Shown one piece after another: positions 49,599 through 58,980 of a stretch of 64,000 bases of DNA. The first letter of the stretch is position 1, and every line of letters begins with the position of its first letter. Position numbers and translations under genes: made by a program. The notes below the pieces were generated by a model. That model was not told where the DNA came from. It made no database searches and saw only the letters and a program-made list of their open reading frames with translations. Location of the stretch: assembly GCF_002213415.1 (NCBI RefSeq), contig NZ_NJGU01000003.1, forward strand, positions 124,001 to 188,000, read 5' to 3'. This stretch comes from Herbaspirillum robiniae (GTDB taxonomy: Bacteria > Pseudomonadota > Gammaproteobacteria > Burkholderiales > Burkholderiaceae_D).

Positions 49599-51884
49599 AT
49601 GAGCGATCAAGTTCAGACCGTCCTTGGCGACAAGGAGCACGTCACGCATCTCGGCCATGCGCTGACCTATGCCAATCGGGCCGGCAACAAGTGCTTCGAG
49701 GTGCCGGCATGCATGCCGGGGATAGTGATCTTCATCCATGGCGTCAATGACACCGGGGCGGCCTATCCGGTCGTCGAAGAAGGCTTGTGTCAGGGATTGA
49801 ACGAGCGCTTGTCGCGTTCGGATCTGACGGCGGCCAGGTATGGTGTGGAATATCGCGCGGCCCAGTCCATGCACCCGGAAGAAAGGCAGCGCAAAGACTG
49901 GCGATGCATAGAAGACCCCGACACCTACCTCTACCAGCGCGACCCGAACAACAGGTCGCGCAGTTTCTTCCTGCCGTTCTACTGGGGCTATCGGGCCGCC
50001 AGCGCCGACATCGCCCGGGTCGACAATGCCGGCGTCGTCAAGAGCCGTGAAGCCGATGCCGAAGGCAACCTGATGACGCGCGGGCAATACCAGGACATCC
50101 GGGGCAACCGCCTCGACCGGAATTTCGGCAAGGGTGGCGGTTACTTCGCCAACGCCACCAACAACATTCCGGACATGTACGGCGCAGGGTTCCGGGCCGG
50201 TCGCGCAGCCAAGGGCGTGACGGCGGTGGCGGCCGGCGGGCCCACGGTGTACATGAGCGACAGCCCGGATCGCCATTACTTCATCCTGGCCGCCACCCGG
50301 CTGGCCGACCTGATTCGCACCATCCGCACCATCGTGCCGTGCCCGGCGGCGGCTGCCGCCGGCCTGGATCCGCAGCACGACACCATCACCATCATGGGCC
50401 ACAGCCAGGGCACCATCATCGCGCTGCTGGCCATGGCATTGCTCAAACAGCAGGGGCAACGCTGCGCCGATTGCCTCATCATGGTCGACACCCCCTACAG
50501 CGTGCATGCCACCGGCGCCAGCAGACAGACCGGCACGGCCCGCCTGAAGACGCTGGTGGACATCGTCAACGCCGTGACGCAGCACCCGTACCGGATTCCG
50601 GAACTTGCCGAATTGCTGGTGACGCACGAACGCCATGGCGGACGCACCGGCAAACGCTGGCGGGCGGATGGTGGGCAACGACCGGCGCAGGATGGGCGCG
50701 AGTGGATACGCTTTACCGAGCGCGACAATCGCGGCAAGGTGTATCTCTACTTTTGTCCGGAGGATGTGGTGGTGTCGATGAGGGATGTGCGGGGCATCGG
50801 CACATTCGGCGTGCCCGATGAGGTGGCCGACGACAGTGCGGCAGCCGTGGCCAGGCGCAAGGAGGCAGTGGCCAATGCCTTGAAGAGGCCGGGGGCGGCA
50901 TCACTGCACGCGCGCCATCCGGACTTTGAAGCGATCGCGCGCGCAACGTCGTTGCCGGCCATGAATGCGCTCAGCGAGATGCGCTTTTATCAGCGGATGT
51001 GGACGCGCATGGAACGGCCGTCCCAACCGGGAGCGGCGCCCACGCGGGTGGCGGTGGGGCAGCCGCCGGCCAGCATGCCGGTACGCCTGCCCGGAGAACG
51101 CCTGGCCGCAGGCCCCGACACGGGCGCCGATCGGCTGGTCAATGTCGCCCTGCACGCCGGCTTCGCCAGGGACAATATGCGCTTCATCAACGGCGAGGCG
51201 CTCAATCCCCCATGCCTGCCGGACCTGTACGGCGGCGAAGAAATCAAGGGAAACCCGCATACCGCGGGCAAGCAGCGCATGGACGATGTTTCGCAAAACA
51301 TCGCACTGGGAAACCAGAACGCGCGCCTGCGCTGGATCCTGGTCGACACCATTCCCCAGCCGGCATCGTCGGCGGCCTGCCAGGCGGAGTGCGAAGAGCG
51401 CAAGGCGGCCTTCAACCAGGGTAAGCGGGTAGACGACCAATCGGCCAACTGGCGCTGGAGCGAGATCAAGGATGGCAGCAATAGGGCGGCGATCAGCCGG
51501 GAAGAAACGCCCAACGAAATGCGGACGCGCTTTGGCAGTACCGATGCCGGTCTGGAGGACAACAATTATCACTCGGCGATTCTACGGAGCGCGGGCAACC
51601 ATCGCTGGGTGACGGCCATGGACGTGGCCATCGGCCAGGCGGTGACGATGGATGATCCGGATTGGCGGGAGTTGTTGATGTGGATGGCGGATTGGAGGTT
51701 GCATAAAAGTGCTCTAAGGCGATTGAAAAGAAACGATAACTACGATCGTCTGGATCGGAAGACAAAGGATCTGATTGATGCATGCGCTGATTATTACCAA
51801 AAGGGAGAATTCCCTTACGAGCACATTTCATTGCAGATCCCACCGTTGGTGACCAGCGAGGAGAGGTCCGGAGGTAATACATGA
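49599..51884 (+). CDS. Tle3-like type VI lipase effector
   Basis: The 761-residue protein begins after a good GGGAG site, 1 nt past vgrG. Residues 40-51 (PGIVIFIHGVND) form the alpha/beta-hydrolase oxyanion strand and GHSQG at 267-271 carries the nucleophile Ser269. An Asp in YFCPEDVVVSMRD and a His in DNNYHSAI are candidates for the remaining triad. There is no signal peptide, as expected for T6SS cargo. Layout and neighbours match the Tle3 phospholipase family of Pseudomonas, which attacks membranes in the periplasm of the target cell. The C-terminal 75 residues are encoded by noticeably more A+T-rich DNA than the rest. Confidence 0.85.
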   Translation: MSDQVQTVLGDKEHVTHLGHALTYANRAGNKCFEVPACMPGIVIFIHGVNDTGAAYPVVEEGLCQGLNERLSRSDLTAARYGVEYRAAQSMHPEERQRKDWRCIEDPDTYLYQRDPNNRSRSFFLPFYWGYRAASADIARVDNAGVVKSREADAEGNLMTRGQYQDIRGNRLDRNFGKGGGYFANATNNIPDMYGAGFRAGRAAKGVTAVAAGGPTVYMSDSPDRHYFILAATRLADLIRTIRTIVPCPAAAAAGLDPQHDTITIMGHSQGTIIALLAMALLKQQGQRCADCLIMVDTPYSVHATGASRQTGTARLKTLVDIVNAVTQHPYRIPELAELLVTHERHGGRTGKRWRADGGQRPAQDGREWIRFTERDNRGKVYLYFCPEDVVVSMRDVRGIGTFGVPDEVADDSAAAVARRKEAVANALKRPGAASLHARHPDFEAIARATSLPAMNALSEMRFYQRMWTRMERPSQPGAAPTRVAVGQPPASMPVRLPGERLAAGPDTGADRLVNVALHAGFARDNMRFINGEALNPPCLPDLYGGEEIKGNPHTAGKQRMDDVSQNIALGNQNARLRWILVDTIPQPASSAACQAECEERKAAFNQGKRVDDQSANWRWSEIKDGSNRAAISREETPNEMRTRFGSTDAGLEDNNYHSAILRSAGNHRWVTAMDVAIGQAVTMDDPDWRELLMWMADWRLHKSALRRLKRNDNYDRLDRKTKDLIDACADYYQKGEFPYEHISLQIPPLVTSEERSGGNT

Positions 51885-53548
51885 CGCCGAAGTTGTGGCC
51901 CTATGTGGTGGGGTTGTTGTTGGCAGGGCTGTGTTGGCTGGGCTGGATCTGGTACCAGCATTACCACTATTACGTAGCGACAGGACAGGAGCTGGGCATG
52001 ATGGGCAAGCAATGGGCGGCAGGTATGCTGGCTTTGGGTGTAATCGGGTTGGCTGTCTTCGGCGGCCATGCCGCATGGCTGAACCGTGCCGCAGTGGCCG
52101 CAACTGATGCCGGCGCCGCCGATGGTTCATCGGCTGGCCTGGCGAGCCCTACGGTCAAATGGAGCAACCCATCGCCGCTGATGCGGCAGGCGGGGCGTGA
52201 CTTCGTTCTCGAAGTGAGAGCAATTGGCGCGGCTGTAGATGCGATAGTCAACGATGAGATTTGGAAGGGCATCGAAAAGAAGGGCGAAACGCATATGACG
52301 TTTTTACCGACCGATCCAAGTGCCTATCCAGACAATGACTTCAAACGGGAGCACATATACGGGATGAGCATCGGGCTGAGCTTCGAACATGGTGCTCGCG
52401 GCATCGTCGACCAATGGCCGATGCCAGCCATTGCCTACGGACCACCCAAGCACCAATCCAATGGAAACCGCGCTGGCAAGAGCATTAGTAGCGGGCGCTC
52501 CGCGGCAGGCCTCGGCGTCGCCCTGTTCTTATGGGAGGACGATGCCAATACCGAAGACGGAGCCGAGTCGTTGGAAAAACTATTCTCCTTCTTTGATCGC
52601 AATCCGGATGTGCCGGCTGCGATGGTGATCTCACGGGACGGCACTTATGATCGCTTGTTGCGACAAGCACCGGGCAGCGGTCGGATCCAGTTGGGCGCGG
52701 GCAAGGTGGAGATGCCGGACAGCATGGGCGCCCTGATGGTGACGCGGTCAGACCGTGTGGATCAGCTGGTACGGCCGTTTGCGGTACATATTCCGCGAGG
52801 CGTGAATAAGACCGATACCGAATACGATCTGATCAAGCAGTGGAACTTCTATTGGAAGAAGAGCGAGGATCGTGGCCCAGACAGCTTTGAGGCGCAATAT
52901 GAACGCGAGGAAAAAGCGCGAGGCGTTCTCTTCCCCATGTTCTCGGGAATCGTATCGTCCACCTACTGGCACAGCCAACTCCCCGAGCTCTGGAAAACCA
53001 TCAGCAACAAAGGCCCGGGGCAATTCAATCCTTCGCCTTACCTGCCGATTCGCTGGACCGATTGGCAAGTCAGGCAATTCGACGCCATGCCCCTGCTGGG
53101 CTACCTGCATCGCCCGGTGGACGTTAATCTGAGCGACGAGCATGGCAAGCCATTGCGCGTCCCGTATCAGGTGCAGGCACTGAAGGAAGGTTGGGCGCGC
53201 GCAGTCGAGGGGCTGGAAGGGCAGCGTCAACCTCGACGTGTGTTCTACGACACTTCCGCCGACAAACATTGGGTGATTCCACTGACGCAAGCACTGGCGC
53301 AATCCGGCGACGACGCGCCGCGACCAGGTGAACTCAAGGAAGGCTATGACATCGGCTACCGCATCGGCAAAACCGGCGTCAGCTCACCGCTGATCCAAGT
53401 CGGACTGGCGATCGTGGCGGGTTATGAGGATGGGGCTGCCAGCGCGACGGTCAACCTGCGACCGGGCGGTCGGGCCAGCATCGTGATGGTCAGCCCGCCC
53501 GAACCGGAGCGCAAGAAATCGATGATGCAGGCGTTCGGGGCGAATTGA
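51881..53548 (+). CDS. Tla3-like (DUF2875) type VI lipase adaptor
   Basis: The 555-residue protein has two N-terminal membrane segments (about 5-27 and 45-63) and a large domain with WSNPSPLMRQAGRDFVLEV, YGMSIGLSFEHG and a SVLFPMFSGIV-like segment, typical of DUF2875. In Pseudomonas aeruginosa the DUF2875 protein Tla3 escorts Tle3 to VgrG. The start overlaps the lipase stop by 4 nt (ATGA), so effector and adaptor are translationally coupled. A dual role in self-protection is possible because no separate immunity gene is seen. Confidence 0.83.
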   Translation: MTPKLWPYVVGLLLAGLCWLGWIWYQHYHYYVATGQELGMMGKQWAAGMLALGVIGLAVFGGHAAWLNRAAVAATDAGAADGSSAGLASPTVKWSNPSPLMRQAGRDFVLEVRAIGAAVDAIVNDEIWKGIEKKGETHMTFLPTDPSAYPDNDFKREHIYGMSIGLSFEHGARGIVDQWPMPAIAYGPPKHQSNGNRAGKSISSGRSAAGLGVALFLWEDDANTEDGAESLEKLFSFFDRNPDVPAAMVISRDGTYDRLLRQAPGSGRIQLGAGKVEMPDSMGALMVTRSDRVDQLVRPFAVHIPRGVNKTDTEYDLIKQWNFYWKKSEDRGPDSFEAQYEREEKARGVLFPMFSGIVSSTYWHSQLPELWKTISNKGPGQFNPSPYLPIRWTDWQVRQFDAMPLLGYLHRPVDVNLSDEHGKPLRVPYQVQALKEGWARAVEGLEGQRQPRRVFYDTSADKHWVIPLTQALAQSGDDAPRPGELKEGYDIGYRIGKTGVSSPLIQVGLAIVAGYEDGAASATVNLRPGGRASIVMVSPPEPERKKSMMQAFGAN

Positions 53549-53650
53549 AAGTCCCGAGCCGATGCGGGGCCATGCACAGATCAGGGGCCGATTCGCCAGC
53601 GGTCGGCGCGTTGGGTGGCGCATATTGGAAAGCGGGAAAAGGAACTGAAC

Positions 53651-53917
53651 ATGATACGAGGTGTGATTCGATATGGCGACAGGACCTCCCATGGTGGTCA
53701 GGTGATTGCGACGTCTCCTGCGTCCGAGATCATGGGTTTGGCCGTGGCATGCGTCGGCGACGCTTGCAGCTGTCCGCAGCGCGGGCACGATGACTGCGTC
53801 ATCGTCGAGGGGGACAGCGGCGTGACGGTCAACGGTCGCGCGGTGGCTTTCGATGGACACAAGACCTCCTGCGGGGCGCGCCTGATTTCCTCTCTTTCCA
53901 CATCGGGGCGGATCTGA
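53651..53917 (+). CDS. PAAR-domain spike-tip protein
   Basis: The 88-residue protein is a single PAAR domain: RYGDRTSHGGQVI near the start, VGDACSCPQRGHDDC with Cys/His metal ligands, and AFDGHKTSCGARLI at the end, where GHKTSCG is the terminal zinc motif. It caps the VgrG needle. AAAGGAA lies 8 nt before the ATG at 53651. It closes the four-gene cassette vgrG-tle3-tla3-PAAR. Confidence 0.9.
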   Translation: MIRGVIRYGDRTSHGGQVIATSPASEIMGLAVACVGDACSCPQRGHDDCVIVEGDSGVTVNGRAVAFDGHKTSCGARLISSLSTSGRI

Positions 53918-53967
53918 ACTGAAAGTGGGTGGGACGGCTGGATGCGGCGGGCGCTTCAACGAAAAAA

Positions 53968-53992
53968 GGCCGGAGTGCATTGCACTCCGGCC
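53968..53992. terminator. Terminator between the PAAR and dadA genes
   Basis: GGCCGGAGTGC and GCACTCCGGCC form a perfect 11-bp stem with a 3-nt loop. Six A before it give a U-run on the minus strand, so it serves dadA best. Confidence 0.88.
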
Positions 53993-54036
53993 AACCATTC
54001 TGCGAGGGAAGCAGAAGAGATGAGCGGTAAAGCCGG

Positions 54037-55338
54037 TCAGGCTCCGGCCAGGCGCGGCGAATGGCCGTGGCTGAAGCCGTCCATGTAGCGCGCCACCGAG
54101 AGGTCCTCATGGGCGATCGCCGGGCGGCGGCCCGAGATCAAGTCGGACAGCAGCTTGCCGGAGCCGCAGGACATGGTCCAGCCCAGCGTGCCATGGCCGG
54201 TGTTGACGTACAGGTTCGACACCGGGGTGGCGCCGACCACCGGCGTGCCGTCCGGCGTCATCGGACGCAGGCCGGTCCAGAAGCTGGCCTGGGCGGTGTC
54301 GCCGGCGCCCGGGAACAGGTCGTTGACCACCAGCTCCAGGGTGGCGCGGCGCTTGGCCTTCAAGGTCTTGTCGTAGCCCACGATCTCGGCCATGCCGCCC
54401 ACGCGGATGCGGCCGTCGAAGCGGGTGACGGCGATCTTGTAGGTCTCGTCCAGGATGGTGGAGACGGGCGCGGCGGCGGCATCGGTGATGGGCACGGTGA
54501 TCGAATAGCCCTTCAGCGGGTAGACCGGGATCTCCGGCAGGGCGGGCACATCGCGCAGCAGCTGCGGCGAGTAGGAACCCAGCGCCACCACGTAGCTGTC
54601 GGCCTGCACCAGCTCGCTGCCGCACACCACGCCGGCCACCTTGCCGCCGGCCATGGCCAGCGCGTCGATGGAAACGCCGTAGCGGAACTTCACGCCCAGC
54701 GCCTCGGCCATCTGCGCCAGGCGGGTGGTGAAGAGCTGGCAGTCGCCGGTTTCGTCGTTGGGCAGGCGCAGGCCGCCGGCCAGCTTGTCGCCGGCCTTGG
54801 CCAGCGCGGGTTCGGCGCGGCCCAGTTGCGCCGAGGTCAGCAGTTCATACGGTACGCCGGCTTCTTCCAGCACGGCGATGTCCTTGGCGGCGCCATCCAG
54901 TTGCTCCTGGGTGCGGAACAGCTGCAGCGTGCCTTGCTGGCGGCCTTCATAGGGGATGCCGGTGTCGGCGCGCAGGTCGCGGAAGCAGTCGCGGCTGTAC
55001 TCGGCCAGGCGCACCATGCGCTCCTTGTTCACGGCGTAGCTGGCGGCATTGCAGTTGCGCAGCATCTGCCACATCCAGCGCAGCTGACGCAGCGTGCCGT
55101 CGGGGCGGATCGCCAGCGGGGCGTGTTCCTGGAACATCCACTTGATGGCCTTCAGCGGAATGCCGGGCGCGGCCCAGGGCGAGGCATAACCCGGCGAGAT
55201 CTGGCCGGCGTTGCCGAAGGAGGTTTCCAGCGCGGGGCCGTCCTGGCGGTCCAGCACCGTGACTTCATGGCCGGCGCGGGCCAGATACCAGGCGCTGGTG
55301 ACGCCGATCACACCGCTTCCAAGAATGACGACACGCAT
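54037..55338 (-). CDS. dadA: D-amino acid dehydrogenase, small (FAD) subunit
   Basis: The 433-residue flavoprotein begins [31 protein letters not shown], the FAD-binding GxGxxG Rossmann motif plus the ADP-binding Asp. It also has [22 protein letters not shown] and the C-terminal [19 protein letters not shown], all highly specific to DadA. It oxidises D-alanine and other D-amino acids to 2-oxo acids at the inner membrane. It is divergent from an lrp-type gene, the usual regulator of dadA. No dadX alanine racemase gene follows. Confidence 0.96.
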   Translation of the reverse strand: MRVVILGSGVIGVTSAWYLARAGHEVTVLDRQDGPALETSFGNAGQISPGYASPWAAPGIPLKAIKWMFQEHAPLAIRPDGTLRQLRWMWQMLRNCNAASYAVNKERMVRLAEYSRDCFRDLRADTGIPYEGRQQGTLQLFRTQEQLDGAAKDIAVLEEAGVPYELLTSAQLGRAEPALAKAGDKLAGGLRLPNDETGDCQLFTTRLAQMAEALGVKFRYGVSIDALAMAGGKVAGVVCGSELVQADSYVVALGSYSPQLLRDVPALPEIPVYPLKGYSITVPITDAAAAPVSTILDETYKIAVTRFDGRIRVGGMAEIVGYDKTLKAKRRATLELVVNDLFPGAGDTAQASFWTGLRPMTPDGTPVVGATPVSNLYVNTGHGTLGWTMSCGSGKLLSDLISGRRPAIAHEDLSVARYMDGFSHGHSPRLAGA

Positions 55339-55423
55339 GGCTGACCCCCGTTGATTGTTGATGCGCCGAACCGCTGTGGGATGGCTATTGGTTGAATAGA
55401 AGATTCAGCTATGATATTGGGGA

Positions 55424-55450
55424 ATAAATAGTGTTTGTTCGCGTATTTAT
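55424..55450. promoter_or_regulatory. Inverted repeat between dadA and the lrp-type gene
   Basis: ATAAATA (55424-55430) and TATTTAT (55444-55450) are inverted with 13 nt between, in an A+T-rich stretch. They are candidate contacts for the Lrp-type protein controlling both divergent genes. Confidence 0.45.
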
Positions 55451-55501
55451 CCTGTGTTTCAGGTGTTGTTCAGGTTAAATCGCTTTAAACGAGAAAAAGA
55501 C

Positions 55502-55990
55502 ATGAGAACCCAGCAACAGTCCGTCCGCACCCTGGACAAGCTAGATCACCGCATCCTCGCCGCCTTGCAAAAGGATGGCCGCATCTCCATGAAGGAGCTG
55601 GGCGAGCAGGTCGGCCTGTCGGTCACGCCCTGCATCGAGCGGGTGCGCCGCATGGAGCGCGACGGCGTGATCACCGGCTACTACGCGCGCGTCAATCCGG
55701 AGTCGCTGGGGGCGACGCTGCTGGTGTTCGTCGAAATCACACTGAACCACAAGTCCGGCAACATGTTCGAACAGTTCCGGCGCGAGGTGCTGCGCATCCC
55801 CGAGGTGCAGGAGTGCCACCTGGTGTCGGGCGACTTCGACTACCTGATCAAGGCGCGCATCCGCGGCATGGCGGAGTACCGCAAGCTGCTGGGCGACATC
55901 CTGCTGCAGTTGCCCGGGGCGGCGCAGTCCAAGAGCTATGTGGTGATGGAAGAGATCAAGGAAACGCTGGCCCTGCCGCTGGACGAGTGA
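55502..55990 (+). CDS. Lrp (leucine-responsive type) transcriptional regulator
   Basis: The 162-residue protein has a helix-turn-helix (about 10-60; LDKLDHRILAALQKDGRISMKELGEQVGLSVTPCIERVRRME) and a RAM domain (about 75-150; ECHLVSGDFDYLIKARI). Its style is that of true Lrp rather than the more divergent member at 41148. The ATG at 55502 follows AAAAAGAC; an earlier in-frame ATG has no site. It is divergent from dadA, which it probably activates with alanine or leucine. Confidence 0.92.
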   Translation: MRTQQQSVRTLDKLDHRILAALQKDGRISMKELGEQVGLSVTPCIERVRRMERDGVITGYYARVNPESLGATLLVFVEITLNHKSGNMFEQFRREVLRIPEVQECHLVSGDFDYLIKARIRGMAEYRKLLGDILLQLPGAAQSKSYVVMEEIKETLALPLDE

Positions 55991-56048
55991 GGCGGCGGGA
56001 GGCTGGCGAGGGGATTCCTCGCCCGGCGGGAAAATGAACTAAAGTGAA

Positions 56049-56085
56049 AGTACAGTTGAGCAGGGCGCTTGCGCTGGACTGTACT
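56049..56085 (+). promoter_or_regulatory. Palindrome upstream of the YdeP-like gene
   Basis: AGTACAGT (56049-56056) and ACTGTACT (56078-56085) form a perfect 8-bp inverted repeat, with an inner GCGC/GCGC. It lies between lrp and the molybdoenzyme gene and could be an operator or a weak transcript end; no T-run follows. Confidence 0.4.
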
Positions 56086-56169
56086 CTGTTTGCCTCCGGC
56101 TTCCTGTACATGCCCCGGCATCGCGGCCTGCCCTAGACTTGCAGTCTGGAATCAATCCGTACCGAGATC

Positions 56170-58497
56170 ATGTCTTCTAAACCGAGAATCGAGCAGTACA
56201 ACCAACCCGCAGGCGGCTGGGGCGCGCTGAAATACGTGGCGCTGAACCTGGTCAAGGAACACGTTGCCGACGGCAAGGGCATCCGCACCCTGTTGTCGCA
56301 GAACCAGCCGGACGGGTTCGACTGCCCCGGTTGCGCATGGCCGGACCGCGAGCACACCTCCACCTTTGAATTCTGCGAGAACGGCGTCAAGGCCGTCGCC
56401 GCCGAAGCGACCAAGAAGCGCGTCACCCCCGAATTCTTCGAGCGGCACACCGTCGCCGAACTGATGGAACAGTCGGACTACGAGCTCGAAGAGCACGGCC
56501 GCCTGACCCATCCGATGGTCTACGACGCCGCCACCGACAAGTACAGGACCATCGACTGGCAAGGCGCCTTCGACCTGATCGCCAAGCACCTGAACGCCTT
56601 GCCCGATCCGGACATGGCCGACTTCTACGTCTCCGGCCGCGCCAGCAACGAAGCCGCCTTCCTGTTCCAGCTGTTCGTGCGCCAGTACGGCACCAACAAC
56701 TTCCCCGACTGCTCCAACATGTGCCACGAGCCGACCAGCGTCGGCCTGCCCGGCACTGTCGGCATCGGCAAGGGCACCGTGCTGCTGGACGACTTCGACC
56801 TGTGCGACACGCTGCTGCTGTTCGGCCAGAACCCGGCCACCAACCACCCGCGCATGATGGGCGAGCTGCGCCACGCCTCCAAGCGCGGCGCCACCATTGT
56901 CGCCATCAATCCGCTGAAGGAGCGCGGCCTGCAGCGCTTCGCCGACCCGCAAAGCAAGGTCGAGATGCTGACCCTGGGCAGCACCCAGATCAGCTCCATG
57001 TTCATCCACCCGAAACTGGGCGGCGACCTGGCGCTGATCAAGGGCGTCATCAAGCGCACCATCGAGATGGACGACATGGCCGTCTTCACCGGCGCCGAGC
57101 GCGTGCTGGACGTGAAGTTCATCGACGAACACACCTCGGGCTTCCCCGAGTTCGCCGCCGAAGTGCGCGCCGAGAGCTGGGACGACATCATCGGCGAGTC
57201 CGGCGTCTCGCGCGAGGACATCGAGAAGCTGGCCCAGGTCTACGTCAAGGGTAAGGCGGTCATCGCCACCTGGGGCATGGGCCTGACCCAGCACAAGCAT
57301 GCGGTGGCCACCATCCAGCTGCTGTCGAACATGATGATGCTGCGCGGGAACATCGGCCGTCCCGGCGCCGGCCTGTGCCCGGTGCGCGGCCACTCCAACG
57401 TGCAGGGCGACCGCACGGTCGGCATCGATGAGAAGCCGACCCCGGCCTTCCTCGACCGCCTGGAGCAGGTCTTCGAATTCAAGGCGCCGCGCCACCACGG
57501 CAACGACACCGTCGGTTCGGTGATGGCCATGCTGGAAGGCAAGACCAAGGTCTTCATCGGCCTGGGCGGCAACTTCGCCATGGCCACGCCCGACACCTAT
57601 CGCACCTTCGAGGCCATGCGTTCCTGCAACCTCACCGTGCACATCACCACCAAGTTGAACCGCAGCCACCTGGTGCACGGCAAAGATGCGCTGATCCTGC
57701 CGACCATGGGCCGCACCGAGATCGACGTGCAGAAGTCCGGTCCGCAGGGCGTGACGGTGGAAGATTCGATGAGCATGGTGCACGTCTCCTACGGCATCAA
57801 CAAGCCGGCCTCGGAGCAACTGATGTCGGAAACCGCCATCGTCGCCCACATGGCCGAAGCCACCATGAAGTCGCGCAACAACGGCAAGAAGATCGACTGG
57901 CTGTGGTACGCCGAAGACTACTCGCGCATCCGCGACGCCATCGAGAAGGTGTATGACGCCTTCAAGGGCTACAACGAACGCATCGCCAAGCCGGGCGGCT
58001 TCCACCTGGGCGTCGCCTCGCGCGACCGCGTGTGGAAGACGGCCTCGGGCAAGGCCAACTTCATCGCCCACGCCATTCCCAAGGACACGCCCATCCATCG
58101 CGCCCGCGCCATCCACGGCGAGAAGCTGATGACGCTGATGACCACGCGTTCGCACGACCAGTACAACACCACCATCTACGGCATGGACGACCGCTACCGC
58201 GGCGTGTTCGGCCAGCGCCGCGTGGTCTTCATCCATCCCGAAGACCTGAAGCTGCTGGGCCTGAAGACCGGCGAATGGGTCGACATGGTCAGCGTCTGGG
58301 ACGACGGCATCGAGCGCCGCGCCGACGGCTTCCTGCTGGTCGAGTACGACATCCCGCGCGGCTGCATCGGCAGCTACTATCCGGAAACCAATCCGCTGGT
58401 GCCGTTGGAGAGCTTCGCCGACGGCGCGCGCACCCCGACCTCGAAGTCGATTCCGGTGCTGCTGTCGCGCTCGGCGGTCCAGCAGGCTGCGGCCTGA
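56170..58497 (+). CDS. FdhF/YdeP-family molybdopterin oxidoreductase
   Basis: The 775-residue protein matches the YdeP group of molybdopterin oxidoreductases. It has GFDCPGCAWPDRE near residue 48 (the cysteine-containing N-terminal motif), FYVSGRASNEAAFLFQLFVRQYGTNNFPDCSNMCHE, LLFGQNPATNHPRMM and RPGAGLCPVRGHSNVQGDRTVG for the pterin site. The C-terminal MopB-type barrel contains ARTPTSKSIPV-like sequence. It is probably cytosolic, having no Tat signal. In E. coli YdeP is linked to acid resistance; the substrate is unproven. Ten nt downstream is a small winged-helix gene. Confidence 0.9.
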   Translation: MSSKPRIEQYNQPAGGWGALKYVALNLVKEHVADGKGIRTLLSQNQPDGFDCPGCAWPDREHTSTFEFCENGVKAVAAEATKKRVTPEFFERHTVAELMEQSDYELEEHGRLTHPMVYDAATDKYRTIDWQGAFDLIAKHLNALPDPDMADFYVSGRASNEAAFLFQLFVRQYGTNNFPDCSNMCHEPTSVGLPGTVGIGKGTVLLDDFDLCDTLLLFGQNPATNHPRMMGELRHASKRGATIVAINPLKERGLQRFADPQSKVEMLTLGSTQISSMFIHPKLGGDLALIKGVIKRTIEMDDMAVFTGAERVLDVKFIDEHTSGFPEFAAEVRAESWDDIIGESGVSREDIEKLAQVYVKGKAVIATWGMGLTQHKHAVATIQLLSNMMMLRGNIGRPGAGLCPVRGHSNVQGDRTVGIDEKPTPAFLDRLEQVFEFKAPRHHGNDTVGSVMAMLEGKTKVFIGLGGNFAMATPDTYRTFEAMRSCNLTVHITTKLNRSHLVHGKDALILPTMGRTEIDVQKSGPQGVTVEDSMSMVHVSYGINKPASEQLMSETAIVAHMAEATMKSRNNGKKIDWLWYAEDYSRIRDAIEKVYDAFKGYNERIAKPGGFHLGVASRDRVWKTASGKANFIAHAIPKDTPIHRARAIHGEKLMTLMTTRSHDQYNTTIYGMDDRYRGVFGQRRVVFIHPEDLKLLGLKTGEWVDMVSVWDDGIERRADGFLLVEYDIPRGCIGSYYPETNPLVPLESFADGARTPTSKSIPVLLSRSAVQQAAA

Positions 58498-58507
58498 GGG
58501 GCCTGCG

Positions 58508-58801
58508 ATGATGGAGCCGGGCGACGTCCATCCGCTGCATCCTCCCGCCGACGGCGGCGAGGAGCCGGCGGGGCTGGGCCTGCCGCCCGAGGTCATGGCC
58601 ATCATCAATGAACTGCAGGCCGACTTTGACCGCAGCGGCGGCGCACCGCTGTCGCTGGCGCGGCTATCCAAGCGCACGCAGTTGCGCATGAGCACGCTGC
58701 GGCGCTTTCTGTCCGCGCTGGAAGAGGCGGGCGTGGTGAAGGTTGAGTTGAACGAGGACGGCACGGGCAGCGTGCAATTGCTGTTGCCGCCGGCGGCTTG
58801 A
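58508..58801 (+). CDS. Small winged-helix-like protein linked to the YdeP-type gene
   Basis: I do not recognise a named family for this 97-residue protein. After a Pro/Gly-rich leader, residues 28-90 read as a winged helix: VMAIINELQADFDRSGG, LSLARLSKRTQLRMSTLRRFLSALEEAGVVKV (recognition helix region) and a wing ELNEDGTGSVQLLL. It starts 10 nt after the molybdoenzyme stop and is probably co-transcribed, so it may be that operon's regulator. Confidence 0.65.
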   Translation: MMEPGDVHPLHPPADGGEEPAGLGLPPEVMAIINELQADFDRSGGAPLSLARLSKRTQLRMSTLRRFLSALEEAGVVKVELNEDGTGSVQLLLPPAA

Positions 58802-58838
58802 TACTTGATACGCAGGGCGCCGGTCGGGCATCTGCTGT

Positions 58839-58860
58839 CATCCTGACGGTGCTCAGGATG
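58839..58860 (+). terminator. Weak hairpin after the winged-helix gene
   Basis: CATCCTGA and TCAGGATG form an 8-bp stem with a 6-nt loop, 37 nt past the stop codon. No T-run follows, so termination would be inefficient or factor-dependent. Confidence 0.35.
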
Positions 58861-58980
58861 GGTGCTCCGGAGGATACGGAGCGACCATGAACGGCGTCAG
58901 GCGCAGCCGATTCGAACCGGCCTGCGCGGGGCGCGCCGCTGCAGGTCGATACCAGGGCACCATCCCGCCGCGCCCGATGT

